This document shows, piece by piece, positions 1 to 5,983 of a stretch of DNA of 10,867 nucleotides. Origin of the DNA: Bacteriovoracaceae bacterium (GTDB lineage: Bacteria > Bdellovibrionota > UBA1018). The notes beneath the pieces were generated by a model that was not told the origin of the DNA, ran no database searches, and saw only the letters and a list, made by a program, of their open reading frames with translations. The position numbers and the translations under genes are program-made. Each line of letters starts with the position of its first letter. Position 1 is the first letter of the stretch. The stretch is taken from NCBI GenBank assembly GCA_023250795.1, contig JAHFAB010000032.1:1-10867 (forward strand), read 5' to 3'.

Positions 1-111
1 CGTGAAGGCGATAGAAAGTATGTCGCTATTTTGAATGATACCTGCAAGAGCCGAGTGCCGGTCAGCAGAGAGCGATTGCTGGAACTTAAGACTAGGTTGC
101 AGATTTTATAA
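1..111 (+). CDS. C-terminal end of a truncated, unrecognised gene
   Basis: Frame 1 is open from the window edge to a TAA at 109-111, giving 36 residues that begin REGDRKYVAI and end ELKTRLQIL. The stretch is charged and looks helix-forming, with a mix of Arg, Lys, Glu and Leu like a normal soluble protein C-terminus. No start codon lies inside the window, so this would be the tail of a gene entering from the left. I do not recognise a family. A 36-codon open frame can occur by chance, so the call is tentative. It would converge on the minus-strand tRNA gene. Confidence 0.4.
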   Translation, partial: REGDRKYVAILNDTCKSRVPVSRERLLELKTRLQIL

Positions 112-194
112 ATCAACTGTAAATGAGGGCTATCTGTTAAAGGAATGTGATCTGGTTTTGGGGCAGAGGTCGCCTGTTCATCTATTGTCTAGCT

Positions 195-272
195 TGGTCG
201 GGGTGGCGGAATTCGAATCCACGACCTCTTCGTCCCGAACGAAGCGCGCTAGCCAGGCTGCGCTACACCCCG
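195..272 (-). tRNA. tRNA-Pro (anticodon CGG)
   Basis: The minus strand folds into a full cloverleaf of 78 nt including an encoded CCA. The acceptor stem CGGGGTG pairs with CACCCCG over seven pairs. The D stem is GCGC/GCGC around the loop AGCCTGGCTA. The anticodon stem is CTTCG/CGAAG with loop TTCGGGA, and the anticodon CGG lies at 235-237. The T arm GTGGA-TTCGAAT-TCCGC includes one T-G wobble. The discriminator base is A (198), followed by CCA (195-197). The anticodon arm is the same as I recall for E. coli proK, so it should read the Pro codon CCG. It lies 48 bp downstream of ubiB on the same strand but has its own promoter. I see no convincing terminator after it. Confidence 0.97.
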
Positions 273-284
273 ACATATGGAACG

Positions 285-313
285 AAAATAGGGGAACAGA
301 GGAGAGATGTCAA
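285..313 (-). promoter_or_regulatory. sigma-70 type promoter of tRNA-Pro
   Basis: On the minus strand a perfect -35 TTGACA (308-313) is followed by a 17-bp spacer and a -10 TATTTT (285-290), which matches consensus at 5 of 6 positions. Transcription would start near position 278, about six bases before the mature tRNA 5' end at 272, a normal length for an RNase P leader. The promoter sits just beyond the ubiB stop codon (321-323), so tRNA synthesis need not depend on the upstream protein genes. Confidence 0.75.
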
Positions 314-320
314 ATGGGGA

Positions 321-1994
321 TTATTTTAGAGATTTGAGCAAAAGTCTGAGGAGAATAAATCCTCCCAAAGTAAAGAAAATCACGGCAATCATAGGATAAT
401 GGAGGATTTTTTGTTCCGAGTTGTATTGCAGTGACAAGCTGCCTGCAATAAAGAGTCCGGTCACAAGTAGGGTTAGGCTCATGCGCCTACTATTGATGTC
501 TAGTTGGGTGCGAATCTCGGAGAGTTCTGGGGATTTGAATTCAAATACAAAGTCATTGCTCGCAAATTTTCTAAACATCCAGCGCAGCTGTCTGGGCAAG
601 ACTTGGAACAAAGCAGCTAGATCTTTGGCCACCCATAGGAAGTCTTTGCTGAGTTTTTGTATGGAGTACTGATTTTTAACAAGATCTTTGACCAGGTCTT
701 TTCCAGAAGTCAGGAGGTCAAAGGAAGGGTCAAGAGTCTTGCCCATTCCCTCCATGGTGAGGATGGCTTTGAACACAATCATCCAATCACCAGGGACTTT
801 GATTTGATATTTAGTCGCTATTTTTGTGGCTTCGATCAAAATTTTTCCTGTGTTGAGTTTATCTAAAGAAAGTCCTACGTAGGGGGAAAGAGTATTTCTA
901 ACTTCTCTTTCAAAACCCTCAAAATCAATGGCTGGGCTTGCCGCTCCGAGCTCTGCATATTGATAACAGAGGTTGGTATAATCCTCAGTCATGAGAGAAA
1001 GAACCATATTGGCCAATTGGTCTCTGGATTTTTCAGAGAGCCTCCCTACCATGCCAAAATCGATAATTCCCAAGCGGTTTCCCGGAAGAATAAATAAATT
1101 TCCACCGTGCAAATCACCATGAAAAAGCCCATCGATCATTACAGCTTTAAAGAAAGCTTTTGTTCCAATGATGGAGATCTGTCTTCGATCAATTCCTGAG
1201 GCATCTAGTGCTTTGTTATCGTTGACTCGTATTCCCTCGAATTTTTCTAAAGTCAAAATCTTATCAGTGCAAAGCTCGTGATAGATTTTCGGAACTAATA
1301 TTTCTGGAATACTCTTCATATTTTCTGCTATTTTTGCCATATTATTGGCCTCGACGATGTAGTCGAGTTCATAAGAAAGTGTTCTAAAAAATTCATCAAC
1401 AATGATTTTAGGCCCAAAGATCCGGCTCTCAGGGATGTATTTTTCTAAGAGACCAGCTAAAAAAGCGAGAAGTGAAATATCATTATCAATAATTCTTTCG
1501 ATGTCAGGGCGCTGGACCTTGATCACTACTTTTTCTCCGCTGTGAAGTCGAGCTTCGTGAACCTGTCCAATACTTGCAGCCGCCAAGGGAGTGGGATCCA
1601 CAAAGGCATAGGCTTCTTCTAATTTTTTATGAAGTTCTTTTTCTATGCTCTCTTTGACGATTTCAAAGGAGAGGGGTTGAACATTGTCTTGGAGTTTTGT
1701 GAATTCCTCAATAAACGGTTCAGGCAGGAGGTCTGAGCGAGTTGAGAGGAGTTGTCCAAGTTTTACGAATGTAGGGCCTAATTCTTCGAATGATTTTCTG
1801 AGGCGCTCTTGGGTACTAATTTCAGCCTGTGACTCTGCGAACGAGGCCAGGCGACTGGGAAGAAATTTTCCCAAATCCATTCTTATCACAACGTCTGCAA
1901 ATCCATACTTGGCAAAAACTCCGAGGATTTGCCTGAGTCTTTGGACGTTCTTAACCGCTTGGCCAATTTGTAGGCCACGTTGAATCCACCGCAT
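321..1994 (-). CDS. ubiB: UbiB/ABC1 (ADCK-like) atypical kinase family protein
   Basis: Family members are membrane-anchored atypical protein-kinase-like ATPases. UbiB and COQ8 support ubiquinone synthesis and related lipids; other members occur where ubiquinone is absent. All family hallmarks are visible in the 557 residues: the N-terminal KxGQ motif (FVKLGQ, 76-81), the Ala-rich loop replacing a Gly-rich loop (AAASIG, 138-143), the probable ATP-binding Lys (VVIKV, K159), the ExD motif (YELDY, E209 and D211), the catalytic loop HGDLHGGN (292-299), and the metal-binding DFG (312-314). Two hydrophobic C-terminal segments (about 506-524 and 533-553) are the expected membrane hairpin. Length is normal (E. 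coli UbiB is about 546). The ATG at 1994 is preceded by AGAAGAG, a modest ribosome site. It lies 55 bp after rnr on the same strand, so co-transcription is likely. The symbol is given by family; the quinone role is not proven. Confidence 0.9.
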   Translation of the reverse strand: MRWIQRGLQIGQAVKNVQRLRQILGVFAKYGFADVVIRMDLGKFLPSRLASFAESQAEISTQERLRKSFEELGPTFVKLGQLLSTRSDLLPEPFIEEFTKLQDNVQPLSFEIVKESIEKELHKKLEEAYAFVDPTPLAAASIGQVHEARLHSGEKVVIKVQRPDIERIIDNDISLLAFLAGLLEKYIPESRIFGPKIIVDEFFRTLSYELDYIVEANNMAKIAENMKSIPEILVPKIYHELCTDKILTLEKFEGIRVNDNKALDASGIDRRQISIIGTKAFFKAVMIDGLFHGDLHGGNLFILPGNRLGIIDFGMVGRLSEKSRDQLANMVLSLMTEDYTNLCYQYAELGAASPAIDFEGFEREVRNTLSPYVGLSLDKLNTGKILIEATKIATKYQIKVPGDWMIVFKAILTMEGMGKTLDPSFDLLTSGKDLVKDLVKNQYSIQKLSKDFLWVAKDLAALFQVLPRQLRWMFRKFASNDFVFEFKSPELSEIRTQLDINSRRMSLTLLVTGLFIAGSLSLQYNSEQKILHYPMIAVIFFTLGGFILLRLLLKSLK

Positions 1995-1999
1995 GATCT

Positions 2000-2034
2000 C
2001 TTCTAGGATCTCAAGTTTTCTCTGTCAATGTCAA
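2000..2034 (-). promoter_or_regulatory. possible promoter between rnr and ubiB
   Basis: On the minus strand there are two back-to-back TTGACA hexamers (2029-2034 and 2023-2028). The second is followed after exactly 17 bp by TAGAAG (2000-2005), a 4-of-6 match to the -10 consensus. Initiation would fall within a base or two of the ubiB ATG at 1994, giving an almost leaderless message. The TAGAAG also overlaps the purine-rich stretch that could be the ribosome site, so the match may be coincidental. Confidence 0.3.
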
Positions 2035-2049
2035 CTCGGTCGATTTTGC

Positions 2050-4044
2050 CTAGGTCACCAGTCCAAAATCAATATAACGGTATTCTAGATCCACACGAAC
2101 GACCTGGATTTTCACAGAGTCTCCCATTTTGAAGGTTCTTTTCTTCTTTTTTCCGTAAAAGATCATGCGATTTTCATCAAACTCGTAAACATCATCCTTG
2201 AGGGAGTCTTTTGAGATCATCCCCTCCACGAAAGGGTCGTCAAGTTGAACGAAGAGCCCAGTTTCGATCATACCGATAATTTTTCCTTCGAACTCATCTC
2301 CCAAATGTTTGAGCATGAGACGAATTTGTTTCAGTTTGATAGAGTCTCTTTCTGCTTCGGCCGCCAGGCGCTCACGATAACTACAGTGTTCTGCAATTTC
2401 TGGAAGCTCTTGATTGAGTTTGCTCGAAGAGTTTTTTTGTGAGTGAAGCGCTTGTTTTAACAAACGATGAACAACTAGATCCGGGTACCTGCGAATGGGA
2501 CTTGTAAAGTGTGTATAAGCATCGGAGGCCAATCCAAAGTGACCTCCGTGATTTGCGCTGTAAACAGCTTGTTTCATAGATCGAAGTAATGTGGTGTTGA
2601 GAAGTTCTTTGGCAGGGTGATTTTCGATGGTTTTGACAAATTTTAGAAGTGACTGGTGAAGGTTTTTCTGTGTGACTGCAAAACTCATTCCAACTGTCGC
2701 AGCGAGTTTTTGAAATTTTACCAAAGCCTCTTCACTGGGATCTTCATGGATTCTGTAGAGAAAGGGCTGTTTTCTTTTGAGCATCCACTCTGTTACCGCT
2801 TCGTTTGCTGCAATCATAAAAACTTCGATTAAGCGGTGCGAATCCAGGCGCTCACGTTTGGTGATACTGATCGGATTTCCCAAAGGATCTGCCTTGATTT
2901 CAGCTTCAGAGAGATCAAAGTCGAGTGATCCTCGCTTGTTTCTATAAGATCGTAAAATCTCATAGAGTTCAAAATGGGGGGTAAATTCCCACTTTGGATT
3001 ATTTTTATTAGCTTCGTATTCATTTTGAATTTCATTATAAGTCGCCCTACGCCTACTTTCTATGACGGCTTCTATGAGGTGAGTTTCTAGCTTTTTTCCA
3101 CTTTGATCCACTGAAATTTCCGCAACAAAAGCGAGTCTAGGTTCTTTGGGTTTTAGACTACAAAGATTTTCTGAGAGTTCGCTCGGGAGCATGTGGAAGG
3201 CACGTTCTGGAAAATAAACACTCGTTCCTCTTTGGCGAGCTTCTGCATCCAGGGCCGTCCCAGTTTTGACATAGTTGCTGACATCGGCGATGGCCACCCA
3301 AAGTTTGTAACCCCCATTTTTTTTCTCAACATACACAGCATCATCGAAATCTCTCGCTGTTTCTCCGTCTATAGTTACAAAGGGAATGTGGCTCAAATTT
3401 TTTCTAGCTTCTACATCAAGTTTGTAATTTCTGGCTTCTGTAATGGCTTGCTGTGAGTGCCCCTCGCTCAAGCCGTATTCGGCAGAAACCATGATAATGT
3501 CAGCAGAGGCGGGAAGATCTTGGCCATAGTTATCTAAAACTTTTCCAGTGGTTGAGTCTCCGTGGCGTGAATTAAATTCAAGTTTCACCCTGATCCAGTC
3601 TCCTGACTTAGTTTTTGGCGGGACTTCAGGCAGATAGACTTCGATATGAGTTTTTCTTTTTTCATAAACGACCCAGCCATGGGATTTTCGATTTTTAGAG
3701 GATTCGTGATTGGGTGTAAAGCGACCTACGAGTTCTCGGAAACGATGTTCGATCAGTTTTATGTCATGGATTTCTCCATTTTGTGAGGCAAAAGTCACCT
3801 GGACGCGATCACCTTCGAAGAGTTGTGAGGCCTGTCTGGGTGGAACGTACAGGTCTTTGAGGCTTTTGTTCTGAAAGCAGAGAAAAGCAAACCCTTTTCT
3901 GTTTTTAGAGACCGTAGCTTTTAGGGTCTGAACACTCTGGCTTTTGGGACGTGATTGTTTTTGAAACTTGTTTTTTCCTGATTTGTTTTTATATTTATTG
4001 AGAAAATTTTCTCTAAAATTCTCTTTATTGTTAGGGTGGCGCAT
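2050..4044 (-). CDS. rnr: ribonuclease R (RNase II/RNB family 3'-5' exoribonuclease)
   Basis: RNase R processively degrades structured RNA from the 3' end in the cytoplasm and acts in rRNA, tmRNA and mRNA turnover. In order, the 664 residues show a Lys/Arg/Asn-rich tail (1-38), a cold-shock-like RNA-binding domain (about 41-100), a second OB-like region (about 104-170), the RNB catalytic domain (about 215-535) and a C-terminal S1 domain (about 583-662). The metal-binding signature IDGETARDFDDA carries D226, D232, D234 and D235, matching the four catalytic Asp of E. coli RNase II and RNase R. The late motif HFTSPIRRYPD (512-522) is intact. The protein is compact: E. coli RNase R is 813 residues, and the N-terminal helix-turn-helix and Lys-rich C-terminal tail are absent here. 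The only usable start is the ATG at 4044: an in-frame TAG lies 21 nt upstream, and no ATG, GTG or TTG follows for over 45 codons. It sits 38 bp after a lipoprotein gene. Confidence 0.95.
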   Translation of the reverse strand: MRHPNNKENFRENFLNKYKNKSGKNKFQKQSRPKSQSVQTLKATVSKNRKGFAFLCFQNKSLKDLYVPPRQASQLFEGDRVQVTFASQNGEIHDIKLIEHRFRELVGRFTPNHESSKNRKSHGWVVYEKRKTHIEVYLPEVPPKTKSGDWIRVKLEFNSRHGDSTTGKVLDNYGQDLPASADIIMVSAEYGLSEGHSQQAITEARNYKLDVEARKNLSHIPFVTIDGETARDFDDAVYVEKKNGGYKLWVAIADVSNYVKTGTALDAEARQRGTSVYFPERAFHMLPSELSENLCSLKPKEPRLAFVAEISVDQSGKKLETHLIEAVIESRRRATYNEIQNEYEANKNNPKWEFTPHFELYEILRSYRNKRGSLDFDLSEAEIKADPLGNPISITKRERLDSHRLIEVFMIAANEAVTEWMLKRKQPFLYRIHEDPSEEALVKFQKLAATVGMSFAVTQKNLHQSLLKFVKTIENHPAKELLNTTLLRSMKQAVYSANHGGHFGLASDAYTHFTSPIRRYPDLVVHRLLKQALHSQKNSSSKLNQELPEIAEHCSYRERLAAEAERDSIKLKQIRLMLKHLGDEFEGKIIGMIETGLFVQLDDPFVEGMISKDSLKDDVYEFDENRMIFYGKKKKRTFKMGDSVKIQVVRVDLEYRYIDFGLVT

Positions 4045-4054
4045 ACCGCCACCC
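4034..4054 (-). promoter_or_regulatory. perfect hairpin with the rnr start codon in its loop
   Basis: The minus strand reads GGGTGGCG, loop GTATG, CGCCACCC: an 8-bp perfect stem rich in G-C with a 5-nt loop that contains the ATG of rnr (4042-4044). The only Shine-Dalgarno-like bases (GGGTGG) lie in the 5' arm, so in the folded mRNA both the ribosome site and the flanks of the start codon would be buried. No T-tract follows on either strand, so it does not look like a terminator. A role in translational control of RNase R (cold shock, autoregulation or RNA processing) is inference. Confidence 0.6.
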
Positions 4055-4082
4055 AGTCTAGCCTAATTCGAACGCACTTTCA

Positions 4083-4631
4083 CTAATAATGGTGATGATG
4101 TCTGTGTCTGCGACATTCTGAAGGAACCGGAGGAGGTGCGGGTACTACTCCGATTGAAAGCTGATAGTTGTAGTATGTATCATAATTATATCTGTAATCA
4201 TAACTGTATTCATATCCATAACTATAACCAGAGTTCGTGCAAGGAGTGGTTGGGTAGGTGACGCTTGGGCAGGTTACAGGATTGCCAGAAACATCTTCGC
4301 AATGATTGTTATAGGACCATGCACAATACTCCTGTGCGCCTACAATGATGAGTGTTCCTATTTCATAGTTATAGTGCGTAGAAACACATGCCGTCTCAAA
4401 TGAAGGTGCGCGTACGCATCCTCCAGCGAGATAAAACTCTCCACCTGCACAACGAGTTGTTGGAACAGGTGGGGGTGCTGGTGGGGGAGCTGGTTGGGCT
4501 GCAGGAGCCGGATGTTCCGCTATCTCTGTTTTTCCACAATTTGAGAGTATCACTGCTGAAGTTAAAACAGAGGTTAAAATCAAGATTTTTTCTCCTAAAC
4601 CAAGCTCATTCCAAGAATAGTTTCTTCTCAT
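4083..4631 (-). CDS. Cys/Tyr-rich predicted lipoprotein with His-rich tail
   Basis: I do not recognise a family. The 182 residues begin with a basic N-terminus (MRR) and a hydrophobic segment (about 15-30) ending in LSNC (C32), a lipobox-like site with an unusual Asn at -1. A Pro/Ala linker follows (about 40-57, PAPPPAPPPVP). Next comes a small Cys-rich region with C61, C72, C82, C103, C111, C121 and C131, then a run in which Tyr alternates with other residues (about 136-156, YSYGYEYSYDYRYNY). A second Pro stretch follows (APPPVP), then C173 and the end RRHRHHHHY. Apart from the lipid Cys there are eight Cys, enough for four disulfides in the periplasm or at the surface. The ATG at 4631 follows GGAGA at about nine bases, a good ribosome site. 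It is the first gene before rnr and is divergent from the outer-membrane protein gene. Confidence 0.75.
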   Translation of the reverse strand: MRRNYSWNELGLGEKILILTSVLTSAVILSNCGKTEIAEHPAPAAQPAPPPAPPPVPTTRCAGGEFYLAGGCVRAPSFETACVSTHYNYEIGTLIIVGAQEYCAWSYNNHCEDVSGNPVTCPSVTYPTTPCTNSGYSYGYEYSYDYRYNYDTYYNYQLSIGVVPAPPPVPSECRRHRHHHHY

Positions 4632-4652
4632 AAAATTTAATCTCCAATATAT

Positions 4653-4678
4653 GATCAGCCAGAATATTATGGCTAATC
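4653..4678. repeat. inverted repeat in the lipoprotein 5' region
   Basis: GATCAGCC (4653-4660) and GGCTAATC (4671-4678) are inverted repeats with 7 of 8 matches around a 10-bp AT-rich centre; in minus-strand RNA the mismatch becomes a G-U pair. The repeat lies just upstream of the GGAGA ribosome site of the minus-strand lipoprotein gene. A possible -10 (CATAAT on the minus strand, 4666-4671) lies in its centre, so it could be an operator or a 5' leader hairpin. Confidence 0.4.
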
Positions 4679-4696
4679 GTGGTCGAACATATTCAA
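4666..4696 (-). promoter_or_regulatory. weak candidate promoter for the minus-strand lipoprotein gene
   Basis: On the minus strand TTGAAT (4691-4696) and CATAAT (4666-4671) each resemble the -35 and -10 consensus, but the spacer is 19 bp, longer than ideal. Start of transcription would be near 4659, leaving a leader of about 28 nt that includes the GGAGA ribosome site. Other AT-rich stretches nearby could serve instead. Confidence 0.25.
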
Positions 4697-4745
4697 GTTC
4701 CGTGCCAAAACCAGAAAAATAAAAATATTATTACATATCAATGAT

Positions 4746-4759
4746 TTAAATTAATTTAA
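4746..4759. repeat. 14-bp perfect AT palindrome
   Basis: TTAAATTAATTTAA is exactly self-complementary and lies roughly mid-way between the divergent lipoprotein and outer-membrane protein genes. It could be a regulator-binding site or an AT-rich upstream promoter element. In AT-rich spacer DNA such palindromes also arise by chance. Confidence 0.35.
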
Positions 4760-4774
4760 TCGAGCTCTCATCAC

Positions 4775-4798
4775 TCTAAAAAGTGTCGAACTTTTAGA
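4775..4798. repeat. inverted repeat TCTAAAAAGT-GTCGA-ACTTTTAGA
   Basis: AAAAGT (4779-4784) and ACTTTT (4790-4795) are perfect inverted repeats around GTCGA. With one A bulged, TCT (4775-4777) also pairs with AGA (4796-4798), giving a 9-bp arm. It ends 14 bp before the TTGACA of the plus-strand gene, a typical place for an operator or activator site. The short 5-bp spacer would also allow an RNA hairpin. Confidence 0.4.
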
Positions 4799-4811
4799 CA
4801 GTTCTATAAAA

Positions 4812-4839
4812 TTGACAAAATCGACAGTTGCACAATAAA
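4812..4839 (+). promoter_or_regulatory. candidate promoter of the outer-membrane protein gene
   Basis: A perfect -35 TTGACA (4812-4817) is followed after 16 bp by AATAAA (4834-4839), a 4-of-6 match to the -10 consensus. Transcription would begin near 4846, only a few bases before the ATG at 4849. An alternative -10, TATAAA (4805-4810), would put initiation near 4817 and give a leader of about 30 nt, but it has only a poor -35. Confidence 0.4.
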
Positions 4840-4848
4840 GTGTTGCCT

Positions 4849-5976
4849 ATGGGAGTAAATTCAATCCGAAATATGGTTTTAGTGATTTGTTTGTTATCTT
4901 ATTCTAGTATTGGATATGCAAAATTTTACGATATGTATCGTGCGGATTATACAAAGGGAGCTTTTTGTTCCGCTTTGGCTGGAGCCTGTGCGTCAGACAA
5001 TAACCCTGAGAACAGTTTTTTTCAGAACCCAGCATCACTCGAATCGGCTGGAACAGAATTAGTCTATGATGGAGATTTCAACCCTTCTGATAATCTTGAG
5101 CCAGGGATGAAGACTTCGAGTGTTTTAGATCAAAGTACCTACATGGGCGGTATTGCGATCGCTGGTCCAATGTGGGGATATGGACTGTCCATGTCAGGGA
5201 GGAGCTCTTCAGTGAATGCATCCGCCACATTAGTAGATGATCAAGATCGATCACAGAGTCTGAATACAAAAAACTCGAGTACAACGATTTTTTTCAATTT
5301 TCCTTTTGCTAAGCGAGTTTCTCCTAAATTTTCAGTTGGTATCGCATTGTTGGGAATGTATTATCTTGAAAGTTTTGAGATTGAAAATTCTCCGAAATCA
5401 AAAACAAATTCTTTAGATAAGTTTCCGCAATTGGGTTTATCGCTTGGATATCTTTATTCGTTCAGTAATTACTTTAGAATTGGAAGTTGGTTTCGTTCTC
5501 CCATTACTTATTATGTGAAACAGGAGATTGATGTTCAGCAGTTTTCAAATCAGGTGAGAATTACTGAAGACCTCGGATTGAATTATCCCTTGATCTTTTC
5601 TAATGGAATTTCTTATATGCTTTGGGGGGATCAACGTACATTTCTACTCGATTTAGATCTTGTCGGAAAAACCACAAACGGATTTGAGCGAACATTAGAT
5701 GTTTTTTCAACAGCGGTCAATGAAACTTCTGCAGCTGCTAGGTTTAAGGGCAGAAAAATTGCATTAGAGCCTCATTTGGCCTGGCGTTCTCCATGGTGGA
5801 CTGGAGCAAAAGGAACTTATACCTTAGGCACGTATTATGAAAACGGTAGATGGGATAAAATTTTTGGCAGAATTCATGGTGTCACGAGTGTTGCTTACGA
5901 ATTGGGAATTTTTGAAGCCATAGTTGCTGTGGATGTGGCGAAAGAATATTTTAATTTACTTTTTTCATTTCGTTAA
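4849..5976 (+). CDS. predicted FadL/OMPP1-like outer-membrane beta-barrel protein
   Basis: From the ATG at 4849 the product has 375 residues and a signal peptide: basic Arg at 7, hydrophobic core MVLVICLL (9-16), and a cleavage site after GYA (22-24). The mature protein starts with a segment containing CSALAGAC and then FFQNPASL (about 57-64). That resembles the N-terminal NPA motif of FadL/OMPP1-type barrels, where small residues precede an Asn-Pro-Ala. The rest alternates polar and aromatic/hydrophobic residues with Gly/Ser turns, as in beta-strands, and ends FNLLFSFR, a plausible last strand. FadL proteins carry hydrophobic compounds across the outer membrane; a transport role here is inference. 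No start has a clear ribosome site. TTG at 4828 would add seven residues, and ATG at 4873 would leave a short signal peptide. The gene converges with the next one across 7 bp. Confidence 0.7.
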   Translation: MGVNSIRNMVLVICLLSYSSIGYAKFYDMYRADYTKGAFCSALAGACASDNNPENSFFQNPASLESAGTELVYDGDFNPSDNLEPGMKTSSVLDQSTYMGGIAIAGPMWGYGLSMSGRSSSVNASATLVDDQDRSQSLNTKNSSTTIFFNFPFAKRVSPKFSVGIALLGMYYLESFEIENSPKSKTNSLDKFPQLGLSLGYLYSFSNYFRIGSWFRSPITYYVKQEIDVQQFSNQVRITEDLGLNYPLIFSNGISYMLWGDQRTFLLDLDLVGKTTNGFERTLDVFSTAVNETSAAARFKGRKIALEPHLAWRSPWWTGAKGTYTLGTYYENGRWDKIFGRIHGVTSVAYELGIFEAIVAVDVAKEYFNLLFSFR

Positions 5977-5983
5977 AACATGT

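Noticed and set aside
35..337. Open reading frame of 100 codons overlapping the tRNA and its promoter
   Set aside because: It runs antisense through the complete tRNA-Pro cloverleaf and the promoter, has no ribosome site and its product looks random.
4034..4054. The GC-rich hairpin as an intrinsic terminator for the lipoprotein gene
   Set aside because: Neither strand has a T-tract after the stem (the minus strand continues TAACAATAAAG), and the start codon of rnr lies in the loop.
4828..4848. TTG start for the outer-membrane protein gene
   Set aside because: No ribosome site precedes it, it lies inside the candidate promoter, and the ATG at 4849 gives a better proportioned signal peptide. 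The choice remains uncertain.
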